64,000 nucleotides of DNA, taken from positions 992,001 to 1,056,000 of the forward strand of contig OY970196.1 in the NCBI GenBank assembly GCA_963708205.1, given 5' to 3'. Below, piece by piece: positions 16,188 to 23,742 of this stretch. How positions within the stretch are numbered: position 1 is the stretch's first letter; each line of letters opens with the position of its first letter. This DNA comes from CAVYTF01 sp963708205 (lineage in GTDB: Bacteria; Bacteroidota; Bacteroidia; Chitinophagales; Chitinophagaceae). The notes beneath the pieces were generated by a model. It did no database searches and was not told the DNA's origin. It saw nothing but the letters and a program-made list of their open reading frames with translations. The position numbers and the translations under genes were made by a program.

Positions 16188-16994
16188 TTACAAATCATCT
16201 GTCTCAAATTTTCTTTTGCAGGCAAAATAATAAGCTGCGAAATAAATAAATGAAGCGATCAACAAATAAGGAATTTGTGGTGGCGTTATTATCTGATTGG
16301 CCACTTTGCGCAAAAAAGGAAATGAAATCAAGCCATTGCCTGAAGACAAGGGAAGATAGTTGCCGATAGGTGGCAAATAGGTATCAAGAAATCCCTGAAG
16401 CATGTGCTCAAGCACTATAACGTATAAAAAGAAAACGCCAATAGCAATTCCCGAACGTTTGAAAAGTAAGCCGAATAATAAAGCGAGCGAGGTATAACTC
16501 AATGCCTGTACAAAAAAATATGCGATGTTTTCAACCTTGTCAAAGCTAATGCATGAGCCACTTTGAGAGATGCCGAAAAGAAATGCAATGACAAAAACTG
16601 CCAATGTGGAAACGATAGAAACGATTAATGCAAGCAGCATTTTTACCAAAATAAATTGTGTGCGGCTTAAGCCATCAATAATATTTTGGCGATGTGTTTT
16701 AAAAGAAAATTCGTTGGTAATTGAAATGATGATAAGCAAACCCGGAATAAATAAAAGCAGTCCGCTTGTCCATGCAACAGTTTGCCAAACATCAGGAAAT
16801 GTAAATTCATTTCCTATCAGTGCGTTTACAACCATCTTGCCATTTGCGTCTGTTACTTTTTCTACAGCATGATTTTGTATAAACAATGCAATATAATTCA
16901 CGCCGAACAGACTTACTAAAAACAAAATTGATAGTATCCAGAACGTGCGATAGTTCTTCACTTTCATCCATTCTATTTTTAATAATCGCAACAT
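16188..16994 (-). CDS. ABC-2 type transporter permease
   Basis: 268 aa with six predicted membrane segments (for example WILSILFLVSLFGVNYIALF near the N-terminus, then around 70-90, 115-140, 150-170, 175-195 and the last near the C-terminus) and a long extracytoplasmic loop after the first. This is the layout of an ABC-2 permease of the kind paired with a single ATPase for drug, antibiotic or lipid export. The ATG at 16994 (MLRLLKIEWMKVKNYRTFW) starts 4 bases after the ATPase stop; an ATG at 17018 would overlap it. The substrate is unknown. Confidence 0.82.
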   Translation of the reverse strand: MLRLLKIEWMKVKNYRTFWILSILFLVSLFGVNYIALFIQNHAVEKVTDANGKMVVNALIGNEFTFPDVWQTVAWTSGLLLFIPGLLIIISITNEFSFKTHRQNIIDGLSRTQFILVKMLLALIVSIVSTLAVFVIAFLFGISQSGSCISFDKVENIAYFFVQALSYTSLALLFGLLFKRSGIAIGVFFLYVIVLEHMLQGFLDTYLPPIGNYLPLSSGNGLISFPFLRKVANQIITPPQIPYLLIASFIYFAAYYFACKRKFETDDL

Positions 16995-16998
16995 TTTT

Positions 16999-17901
16999 TT
17001 AGTTATTGGTAAGCTCAAGAAAACGTGTTTCCAAACTTTTCTTTTTTAATTGCAAATGTGTAAGCACAACATTTTTATCAAAACAATATTTATTAATTTC
17101 TTCCAGGTTTGCTGTATCATTCTCATAAAAAAGCTGGATAAAATTTTTTGATTCTTTGATATTTTTATATCCCTTAAAAGCATGTAACACTTCTGATAAT
17201 TTTGAAAAATCATTGGCGCCTAATTCCACAATATCTTCATTTACTAATATGGTATCTACATTGCCTGATGCAATTAAATTTCCCTTTTTTAATATCGCGA
17301 CATGCGTGCAAACTTTTTCTATTTCATCCAGCAAATGACTTGCAATAATTATTGTTTTGCCTTCTTCTGCAAGCCGTTTTATCAGGTCACGGATTTCTGA
17401 AATACCAACAGGATCAAGTCCGTTCGTTGGTTCGTCAAGCACAAGTACATCGGGACTTCCAAGCAAGGCGGAAGCAATTGCCAACCGCTGTTTCATACCA
17501 AGAGAATAGGTGCTGAAGCTGCTGTTTTTTCTTTCGTATAAATTTACTTTGCGCAACACTTCATCAATTTCATCAAAACCTTTTTGTTTTATTTCAGCCG
17601 AAATGCGCAGGTTTTTTTCTCCTGATAAATAATGATAAAAATTTGGTGTTTCTAGTAATGTGCCGATTCGCTTTCTTGTTTTTTCATCAGGCATTTTTTC
17701 AAAGATTTCGAAACTGCCGGATGATGGTTTCAGAATATCCATCACGATACCAAGCATCGTTGTTTTGCCGCTTCCGTTTGGTCCGAGAATGCCGTAAACA
17801 CTGCCTTGCGGCACATTAAAAGAAACATTATTCAATGCTCTTATACGTCCATAAAATTTTGTAATATTTTCTAATGAAAGAATATTCACCTCTATTATCA
17901 A
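16999..17901 (-). CDS. ABC transporter ATP-binding protein (ABC-2 exporter)
   Basis: 300 aa. Walker A GPNGSGKTT at residues 40-48, signature YSLGMKQ at 132-138, Walker B VLVLDEP at 152-158, D-loop NGLDP and H-loop IIIASHLLDEIEKVC. The YSLGMKQRL signature is typical of the DrrA/CcmA-like ATPases paired with ABC-2 permeases. The C-terminal 85 residues form the variable extension seen in these exporters. It is co-transcribed with the permease that follows immediately. Confidence 0.92.
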   Translation of the reverse strand: MIIEVNILSLENITKFYGRIRALNNVSFNVPQGSVYGILGPNGSGKTTMLGIVMDILKPSSGSFEIFEKMPDEKTRKRIGTLLETPNFYHYLSGEKNLRISAEIKQKGFDEIDEVLRKVNLYERKNSSFSTYSLGMKQRLAIASALLGSPDVLVLDEPTNGLDPVGISEIRDLIKRLAEEGKTIIIASHLLDEIEKVCTHVAILKKGNLIASGNVDTILVNEDIVELGANDFSKLSEVLHAFKGYKNIKESKNFIQLFYENDTANLEEINKYCFDKNVVLTHLQLKKKSLETRFLELTNN

Positions 17902-17917
17902 ATATTATTTTAAAAAT

Positions 17918-17943
17918 AAAGACACGCTTTTTAGCGCATCTTT
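17918..17943 (-). terminator. Terminator after the DUF2911 gene
   Basis: In the minus-strand RNA, AAAGAUGCGCU and AGCGUGUCUUU pair over 11 bp (two G-U) around an AAAA loop, followed by AUUUUUA. It separates the DUF2911 gene from the ABC operon. Confidence 0.65.
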
Positions 17944-17972
17944 ATTCAATCAAACTTAAACAAAACAATTTT

Positions 17973-18515
17973 TTATTTCACATGAAAGCTCGCTTTCATT
18001 GTTCCCCAGATCAATGAAACATTACCATCTTTAGTAATTGTATAAACCAATCTTTCTGTAGAGCTGCTTTGTTTTTCAGGTGTTACAGTAACCTGTAAAG
18101 CATCCACACCTTTATTTTTGTCGTAATCAAATGCACCCCAAACGTTCCATTTTTTATTAAAAATAAATGTCCATGTGCCATTGCTGTTCACCAAAACAAA
18201 CAAAGCGTATTTGCCTGCTGCCAACGGCTTTCCGTTGATTGTAACATTTTTATCAGTGCTGAAAACAGTGGCTTCATTTGCACCTGCACGCCAAACTTTT
18301 CCTACCATCGGTTCTACATCTTTACCCATCGTTCTTCCTTTCAGCGATGGACTGCTGTAATTAACACCGATCATTTTGCCATTAACAGTTTGCATCACAC
18401 TATCCGGCGGACTTGGACGTTTTGATTTGTCAGTAGGTTCATCCATTTGAGCTGATACTGTAGAAGCAGCAAAGCAAAGCGCAGCAAGGCTTGCAGCGAT
18501 TATAAACTTTTTCAT
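17973..18515 (-). CDS. DUF2911 domain-containing secreted protein
   Basis: 180 aa from the ATG at 18515. Signal peptide MKKFIIAASLAALCFAASTVSA, then the DUF2911 core: IGVNYSSPSLKGRTMGKDVEP, GKVWRAGANEATVFSTDKNV, LAAGKYALFVLVNSNGTWTF and FNKKWNVWGAFDYDK. The family is abundant in Bacteroidota and has no known function; the sequence fits a small periplasmic beta-sandwich. The frame continues upstream to 18551, but the signal peptide fixes the start. It is monocistronic. Confidence 0.88.
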   Translation of the reverse strand: MKKFIIAASLAALCFAASTVSAQMDEPTDKSKRPSPPDSVMQTVNGKMIGVNYSSPSLKGRTMGKDVEPMVGKVWRAGANEATVFSTDKNVTINGKPLAAGKYALFVLVNSNGTWTFIFNKKWNVWGAFDYDKNKGVDALQVTVTPEKQSSSTERLVYTITKDGNVSLIWGTMKASFHVK

Positions 18516-18619
18516 TGTGGTTAAATTTTTTTGAAAGATAATAAAAATCAAATGGCGAAATTGTTATTTCTTTTTTAATGTAAAGAATAATCTGTCTCCT
18601 CATTTACATAATATCAAAA

Positions 18620-18627
18620 TATATTTG
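18620..18627 (+). promoter_or_regulatory. -7 box (TATATTTG) of the FkbM methyltransferase gene
   Basis: An exact TAnnTTTG match ends 5 nt before the ATG at 18633, so the transcript would be leaderless or nearly so. Confidence 0.4.
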
Positions 18628-18632
18628 CGCTT

Positions 18633-19430
18633 ATGGCATGGAAGAATAAGATAAGAAATCTTGCTCCGGAAAGTTTGCTTTCAGCAGCAAAAAAAAGCAT
18701 TTATCACTTTCATAGTTTCTCTGAAAAGTTACTGAATAATTATTTTGATAAGTATGATTATGAAACTATCAAGGTTATTGAAATTGTTTTAAAACCAACG
18801 GATAACTGGATTGATGTTGGCGCGCACAAAGGGCTTATCACAAAAGAATTATTGCGCAAAGCGCCACGAGGAAAAGGTTTTGCATTTGAGCCATTACCAC
18901 ATCTTTTTAAAAAATTACAATCTGCTTACGGAAAAAAAATAAACGTCTATGATACAGCACTGGCGGACGTTGCAGGCGAAGCAGAATTTAATTATTATGC
19001 TGACAGACCTGCTGTAAGTGGTTTTAAAAAAAGAAATTTCAATGATGCAAATGATGCGCAATCCATCAAAGTAAAAGTTGATACACTTGAAAACATCATT
19101 CCAACAGAACTGGAAATAAGTTTAATAAAAATTGATGTGGAAGGCGCTGAACTCGGCGTGCTGAAAGGTGCTGAAAGAATTTTGAAACAAAGTAAGCCTG
19201 TTATTTTATTTGAGTTTGGTCTTGGCGGTGCAGACCTTTACAACACGACTCCCGAAATGATTTTTGACTTTCTGGAAAGCTGTGGATTATCCTTATCAAC
19301 CCAACAACTTTTTCTCAATCAAAAAGAGGCTTTCAGCCGCAAAGAATTTATCGGCAACTACAATAAAGGCTATGATTATTTTTTTATCGCGTATGATAAA
19401 AATAAGAGCGACACTTATTTTCAAAAATAA
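18633..19430 (+). CDS. FkbM family methyltransferase
   Basis: 265 aa. The SAM-binding core starts with NWIDVGAHKGLITKELL, then KGFAFEPLPHLFKKLQ, VKVDTLENIIP, ISLIKIDVEGAELGVLKGAE and KPVILFEFG, the FkbM motif set. FkbM-type enzymes O-methylate sugars, lipids or polyketides; no nearby gene indicates the acceptor here. It stands alone between the DUF2911 gene and proline dehydrogenase, with its own promoter-like box. Confidence 0.87.
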   Translation: MAWKNKIRNLAPESLLSAAKKSIYHFHSFSEKLLNNYFDKYDYETIKVIEIVLKPTDNWIDVGAHKGLITKELLRKAPRGKGFAFEPLPHLFKKLQSAYGKKINVYDTALADVAGEAEFNYYADRPAVSGFKKRNFNDANDAQSIKVKVDTLENIIPTELEISLIKIDVEGAELGVLKGAERILKQSKPVILFEFGLGGADLYNTTPEMIFDFLESCGLSLSTQQLFLNQKEAFSRKEFIGNYNKGYDYFFIAYDKNKSDTYFQK

Positions 19431-19509
19431 TTTTCCACATAAACATCATAAAAGCATTTTACAAATAGCCTGCAACAACAGATATTTGCAGTAAAGAAAT
19501 TGTGCCCCG

Positions 19510-20709
19510 ATGAGAATGTCTTTTAATGATACGGAAACAGCTTTTGCTTACAAGACCGAAAAAGAATTAAAGCGTGCAAAATTTCTTTTCGGCACAATGC
19601 GCTACCCCGGATTTTCCGCGATTGGCGTGCGTTTGACGCCTTTTTTAATGAAGACAGGCTTGCCGGTTGATGGCATTATCCGCAGCACTATTTTCAAACA
19701 ATTTGTCGGCGGAGAAACACTCGAAGATACAGCAACGGTCGGAAAAATTTTGAGCGAATTTAATGTGCAGGTCATTCTTGATTACGGCGTAGAAGGCAAA
19801 GAAGGAGAAGAAAATTTTGATCATGTAAGAGATGAATTTATCCGCGTCATAAATTATGCAGCAACGCAAAATAATATTCCGTTCATCAGCATAAAAGTTA
19901 CAGGCTTTGCAAGGTTTGAATTATTAAAAACATTAAACGAAGCCCCGCGGTTGCGCAGCGGCATTCATGATAACGAAGAAGAAATAAATGAGTGGGAGCG
20001 CGTACGCGAGCGCATGTTTCGCATCTGCGAAGCTGCTGCAGAAAAAAATATCGGCGTGCTGGTAGATGCTGAAGAAAGCTGGATACAGGATCCGATAGAC
20101 AGGCTCACGATGGAGATGATGGAGATCTTCAACAAAGAAAAAGCCATTGTGTACAACACCATACAATTGTATCGGCATGATCGCCTGCGCTTTCTGCAAC
20201 TCTCACATTATATCGCGAAGAAAAAAGATTTCATGCTTGCAGTCAAGCTCGTTCGCGGCGCATACATGGAAAAAGAAAGAGCAAGAGCCATTCAAAAAAA
20301 ATACACTTCACCCATACAGCTCGATAAATCATTCACCGATGGCGACTACAATGCCGCTGTTGATTATTGCATTGCTAATATTGAAACCATCCCCTTCATC
20401 ATTGCAACGCACAATGAATACAGCAACCTGCATGCAGCAGAAACGCTTGACAGCAAAGGCATTCAGCGCAACCATCCGCATGTGCATTTCTCACAACTCT
20501 ATGGCATGAGCGACAACATCACGTTCAATCTCGCAAAGCAGGGATACTCCGTCAGCAAATATTTACCCTTCGGTCCCATTCGCGATGTCATCCCTTACCT
20601 CATGCGGCGCGCGCAGGAAAACAGCAGCCTCAACGGACAAACAAGCCGCGAGCTTATCCTTATCGCAAAAGAATTGCGGAGAAGAAAAGAGATGAGGAAG
20701 AAAAAATAA
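19510..20709 (+). CDS. Proline dehydrogenase
   Basis: 399 aa, a monofunctional FAD-dependent proline dehydrogenase (PRODH) that oxidises proline to pyrroline-5-carboxylate. The barrel motifs are visible: FVGGETLEDTA, VILDYGVEGKEGE, ISIKVTGFARFELL, VLVDAEESW, NTIQLYRHDRL, AVKLVRGAYMEKERAR, FIIATHNEYS, QLYGMSDNITFNLA, KYLPFGPIRDVIPYLMRRAQEN. The length and lack of a P5C-dehydrogenase domain set it apart from PutA. GC content is visibly higher toward the 3' end than in its neighbours. It is followed by a 495-bp repeat-rich spacer. Confidence 0.93.
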   Translation: MRMSFNDTETAFAYKTEKELKRAKFLFGTMRYPGFSAIGVRLTPFLMKTGLPVDGIIRSTIFKQFVGGETLEDTATVGKILSEFNVQVILDYGVEGKEGEENFDHVRDEFIRVINYAATQNNIPFISIKVTGFARFELLKTLNEAPRLRSGIHDNEEEINEWERVRERMFRICEAAAEKNIGVLVDAEESWIQDPIDRLTMEMMEIFNKEKAIVYNTIQLYRHDRLRFLQLSHYIAKKKDFMLAVKLVRGAYMEKERARAIQKKYTSPIQLDKSFTDGDYNAAVDYCIANIETIPFIIATHNEYSNLHAAETLDSKGIQRNHPHVHFSQLYGMSDNITFNLAKQGYSVSKYLPFGPIRDVIPYLMRRAQENSSLNGQTSRELILIAKELRRRKEMRKKK

Positions 20710-20744
20710 ATTTTGATACCAGCCTCGGTTTTTCATAGCCTCAT

Positions 20745-20772
20745 CGTTGCGTCGCAATCCTTTCATCGTTCG
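20745..20772. repeat. Intergenic element copy 2 (CGTTGCGTCGCA core)
   Basis: A second copy of the element at 13072-13097, in the spacer between proline dehydrogenase and thyA. Both copies are intergenic and lie just 3' of a gene on the plus strand. Confidence 0.4.
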
Positions 20773-20829
20773 CCTCATTATGGTGCACCGTCTTTGCGGG
20801 TGCAGCGAAGCAATCTGTACATGTTCGTC

Positions 20830-20850
20830 ATTCCCAACTTGATTGGGAAT
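20830..20850. repeat. Short perfect inverted repeat (ATTCCC hairpin)
   Basis: ATTCCCAA (20830-20837), loop CTTGA, TTGGGAAT (20843-20850), within the context CGTCATTCCC...GGGAATCTG. The shape matches the widespread GTCATTCCC...GGGAATC intergenic elements seen in many bacteria. There is no following T-run, so it is not a typical terminator for proline dehydrogenase. Confidence 0.55.
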
Positions 20851-20905
20851 CTGCTTTTAAAAGTTGGTTTCTTCATTAGTGAGGAAAAGCACTAAGGGCG
20901 TAAGT

Positions 20906-21115
20906 GTAACAAAACCTAAAGCAACTGTTACAATCGCGCTACCTATTGTTACAAAAGCTAATGCAACTGTTACAATCACGTTACCTATTGGTATAAAAGC
21001 TAAAGCAACTGTTACAATCACGTTACCTATTGTTACAAAACCTAAAGCAAGTGTTACAATCACGTTACCTATTGTTACAAAACCTAAAGCAACTGTTACA
21101 ATCGCGTTACCTATT
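20906..21115. repeat. Minisatellite: five tandem 42-bp units upstream of thyA
   Basis: Five complete 42-base copies (20906, 20948, 20990, 21032, 21074) plus a partial sixth to about 21137. Each unit is two 21-base halves that both begin GTTACAA (or GTAACAA/GGTATAA). The first half continues AACCTAAAGCAACT and the second TCACGTTACCTATT. Copies differ by one to four bases. Because 42 is divisible by 3, both strands stay open: the plus frame would repeat VTKPKATVTIALPI. No ATG starts it, and no promoter is evident. The rest of the 20710-21204 spacer holds a hairpin (20830), an intergenic element (20745) and a TTTTTAC pair (21174-21187); I see no gene. Confidence 0.9.
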
Positions 21116-21204
21116 GTTACAATTGGCTTACAAAACCGACTCTTTCAATATAATTCCGTCCTCATCTTTCAAATTTTTACTTTTTACTTTCCTAACTTGC
21201 ACGC

Positions 21205-21999
21205 ATGAAACAATACCATGAATTGCTTCAGCATATCTTAGATAACGGCGTTACAAAAACAGACCGCACAGGCACAGGCACCATCAGTTGTTTTGGCTAC
21301 CAGATGCGCTTCGATCTGCAAAAAGGTTTCCCCCTCATCACCACCAAAAAGCTGCATGTAAAAAGTATTATTTACGAGTTGCTCTGGTTCCTAAAAGGCG
21401 AGACAAACATTCAATATTTAAAAGATAATGGCGTAAGAATTTGGGACGAATGGGCTGATGAGCATGGCGAGCTTGGTCCTGTTTATGGCAAGCAATGGCG
21501 TAGCTGGCAGGGAGCGAATGGCGAAACGATTGACCAGATCAGCGATGCCATTAAACAAATAAAAAATAACCCTGACAGCAGAAGAATAATTGTGAGCGCG
21601 TGGAATGTTGCTGACCTTCCGAAGATGGCGCTGATGCCCTGCCATGCAATGTTCCAGTTTTATGTTGTTGACGGCAAGTTGAGTTGCCAGTTGTACCAGC
21701 GCAGCGCAGATTCCTTCCTGGGCGTGCCTTTCAACATTGCGTCGTATGCTTTGCTCACCATGATGATGGCGCAGGTTTGCGATCTTGAAGCCGGTGAATT
21801 CATTCACACTTTCGGCGATGTGCATTTGTACAGCAACCATCTTGAGCAGGCAAAACTACAGTTGCAGCGCGAGCCATATCCCTTGCCAACAATGAAAATA
21901 AATCCATCAGTGAAGAATATCTTTGATTTTAAGTTTGAAGATTTCACGCTGGAAGATTACCAGTTTCATCCGCACATAAAAGCGCAGGTGGCGGTGTAA
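21205..21999 (+). CDS. thyA: Thymidylate synthase
   Basis: 264 aa, the same length as E. coli ThyA. It methylates dUMP to dTMP using methylenetetrahydrofolate. Motifs: DRTGTGTISCFGYQMRFDL, LLWFLKGETNI, the catalytic Cys146 in MALMPCHAMFQF, QLYQRSADSFLGVPFNIASYA, HTFGDVHLYSNH and HPHIKAQVAV at the C-terminus. It is followed by folA after 97 bases, the common thyA-folA pairing that links thymidylate synthesis to dihydrofolate recycling. The spacer ahead carries the 42-bp minisatellite. Confidence 0.97.
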   Translation: MKQYHELLQHILDNGVTKTDRTGTGTISCFGYQMRFDLQKGFPLITTKKLHVKSIIYELLWFLKGETNIQYLKDNGVRIWDEWADEHGELGPVYGKQWRSWQGANGETIDQISDAIKQIKNNPDSRRIIVSAWNVADLPKMALMPCHAMFQFYVVDGKLSCQLYQRSADSFLGVPFNIASYALLTMMMAQVCDLEAGEFIHTFGDVHLYSNHLEQAKLQLQREPYPLPTMKINPSVKNIFDFKFEDFTLEDYQFHPHIKAQVAV

Positions 22000-22002
22000 A
22001 CA

Positions 22003-22096
22003 GTGATGAGCTATGAGTTATAAATTGTATCTCATTATTTATCGTTATAACTTCTCACTTATAACTCATCATTCATAACTTATAACTAATAACTAC
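22003..22096. repeat. Heptanucleotide array filling the thyA-folA spacer
   Basis: From 22044 to 22092 the sequence reads as seven consecutive 7-mers close to CTTATAA (GTTATAA, CTTCTCA, CTTATAA, CTCATCA, TTCATAA, CTTATAA, CTAATAA), ending 4 bases before the folA ATG. At 22003-22023 three 7-mers of the opposite orientation (GTGATGA, GCTATGA, GTTATAA) are present, so the two parts can pair: ATGAGTTATAA with TTATAACTCAT. The whole folA leader is made of this array. Confidence 0.75.
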
Positions 22097-22594
22097 ATGA
22101 TCCTTTCCGCAGTTGTTGCCGCTTCAGAAAATAATGCCATCGGCAAAAACAACCAGTTGCTCTGGCATCTGCCAAACGACCTGAAATTCTTAAAAAATGT
22201 TACGTGGGCAATGCCTGTTGCCATGGGTAGAATATCTTTTAATTGCCTTGATAATATACCGCTTCCCGGAAGATTGAATATCATCATTACAAGGCAAAAT
22301 GATTTTGTTGCAAAAGATTCCATCGTCGTTCACAAACTCGACGAAGCCGTGAAAGCCGCTGCTGACAATGATTACAAAGAATTGATGATACTTGGCGGCG
22401 GTGAAATATATAAACTCGCAATGCCCATAACAAACAGAATCTACATCACGCGCGTGCATCATGTGTTTGATGATGCAGATGCTTTTTTTCCTGAAATAAA
22501 AAAAGAAGAATGGGATCTTGCATCAAACGAAGATCATTTTAAAGATGCAAAACATGCCTATGATTACAGCTTCCAGGTGTGGGAAAGAAAATGA
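22097..22594 (+). CDS. folA: Dihydrofolate reductase
   Basis: 165 aa. Reduces dihydrofolate to tetrahydrofolate with NADPH. Motifs: ILSAVVAASENNAIGKNNQLLWHLPNDLKF would span the substrate site (key residues in NNAIGKNNQLLWHLPNDLK), followed by MPVAMGRISFNCL, RLNIIITRQ, MILGGGEIYKLAMPITNRIYI and the C-terminal YDYSFQVWER. The usual TxxS/GRKT pocket reads MGRISF, so the NADPH 2'-phosphate site is slightly unusual (GRIS instead of GRKT). It is paired with thyA and followed 6 bases later by an O-methyltransferase. Confidence 0.94.
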   Translation: MILSAVVAASENNAIGKNNQLLWHLPNDLKFLKNVTWAMPVAMGRISFNCLDNIPLPGRLNIIITRQNDFVAKDSIVVHKLDEAVKAAADNDYKELMILGGGEIYKLAMPITNRIYITRVHHVFDDADAFFPEIKKEEWDLASNEDHFKDAKHAYDYSFQVWERK

Positions 22595-22600
22595 ACCAAC

Positions 22601-23401
22601 ATGTATTCCAAACTTCAGCTCGCAATTAAATATTTTAAGTACTTAATTACTGCATCAAATGGCAAAGGGCATGGCATACATTCACCTTTTGTTTTTGAGT
22701 TTATAACAAAAGTTTTGAATGATAAAAACCATTACGCAGCTTATGATGCAATAGAAAAATTGCGCAGCACATTATTGCAGAATGAAACCATTTTAACCAT
22801 CGAAGATTTTGGTGCAGGCAGCAGAACAAATCTTCAAACGAAAAGAAAAGTATCTGCTGTTGCAGCATCTTCTTTAAAGCCAAAAAAGTTTGGGCAATTG
22901 TTATTCAGGATGGTGAAATTTTATCAACCAAAAAACATTCTCGAGCTTGGAACATCTTTGGGCATCACATCCGCTTATCTCGCTTCAGCCAATAATGCCG
23001 CAACAACCATCACGCTGGAAGGCTCGCCCGCAGTGGCTTCCGTGGCGCAAAAGAATTTTGATTCATTGCATCTGAAGAATATAGAATTGATTGAAGGAAA
23101 CTTTGATGAAACGCTTTCAACTGTACTCAATCAAAAATTATCAACCTTAGATCTTGTGTTTGTTGATGGCAATCACCGCAAAGAACCAACACTGCAATAC
23201 TTCCACAAACTGCTGGAGCATGCCCATGAACATTCCATTTTTATTTTTGATGATATTCACTGGAGCGAAGAAATGGAAGCAGCATGGAATGAAATAAAGC
23301 AGCACGCATCCATTACAGTATCAATTGATCTCTTCTTTATCGGCATACTATTTTTCAGAAAAGAAAACAAAGCGAAAGAGCATTTCACTATACGCTTTTA
23401 A
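22601..23401 (+). CDS. Class I SAM-dependent methyltransferase
   Basis: 266 aa. The C-terminal half holds an O-methyltransferase-type SAM fold: ILELGTSLGITSAYLASA (motif I), TITLEGSPAVASVAQKNF, LDLVFVDGNHRKEPTL (motif with acidic metal-type residues) and IFIFDDIHWSEEMEAAWNEI. The N-terminal 90 residues (FKYLITASNGKGHGIHSPFVFEF) form an extension seen in Bacteroidota homologues. The substrate is unknown. It is probably cotranscribed with folA, and its stop overlaps the convergent DUF3467 gene by 4 bases. Confidence 0.83.
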   Translation: MYSKLQLAIKYFKYLITASNGKGHGIHSPFVFEFITKVLNDKNHYAAYDAIEKLRSTLLQNETILTIEDFGAGSRTNLQTKRKVSAVAASSLKPKKFGQLLFRMVKFYQPKNILELGTSLGITSAYLASANNAATTITLEGSPAVASVAQKNFDSLHLKNIELIEGNFDETLSTVLNQKLSTLDLVFVDGNHRKEPTLQYFHKLLEHAHEHSIFIFDDIHWSEEMEAAWNEIKQHASITVSIDLFFIGILFFRKENKAKEHFTIRF

Positions 23402-23712
23402 GCCTGCGCAGTTGGTCCGCCAAAATTGAATGGAATTTCTACCTGCTCCATGTCCTGAATTTTGCCATTTTGTTTTTCATAGCGGTCTATATTTTCCTGC
23501 AGCGCACGCATAAAACGTTTTGCATGCATTGGCGTAAAAATGATGCGGGACTTCACTTTGCTTTTTGGCGTGCCGGGCATTACGCTAACAAAATCTATAA
23601 TAAATTCTGAATGGCTGTGTGTGATGATGGCGAGGTTGGCATAGACTCCTTCAGCAACCTGCTCGCTTATTTCGATGTTTATCTGGTTATTAATTGGTGG
23701 TTGATCGGGCAT
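23398..23712 (-). CDS. DUF3467 domain-containing protein
   Basis: 104 aa. INIEISEQVAEGVYANLAII, HSHSEFIIDFVSVMPG and KSRIIFTPMHAKRFMRALQEN are the DUF3467 signature; the family forms a small beta-rich domain and has no established role. It overlaps the 3' end of the methyltransferase gene by 4 bases on the opposite strand. It lies 30 bases after the lipoprotein gene at 23743-24615 on the same strand, so it could share its transcript. Confidence 0.85.
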   Translation of the reverse strand: MPDQPPINNQINIEISEQVAEGVYANLAIITHSHSEFIIDFVSVMPGTPKSKVKSRIIFTPMHAKRFMRALQENIDRYEKQNGKIQDMEQVEIPFNFGGPTAQA

Positions 23713-23742
23713 AAATTTTTTATAAAAATAATCTTTAAATTA

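Noticed and set aside
20710..20905. A gene remnant after proline dehydrogenase
   Set aside because: The short open frames have no recognisable protein pattern and the region is better described by repeats.
20906..21137. Possible CRISPR array
   Set aside because: The units are contiguous with no unique spacers, and no cas genes are present.
20864..21208. Plus-strand open frame across the minisatellite encoding a 14-residue repeat, and the mirror open frame on the minus strand
   Set aside because: Both frames are open only because the unit is 42 bases; there is no ATG start or promoter on the plus strand. Treated as non-coding repeat; the ATGA overlap with thyA is mentioned as a finding.
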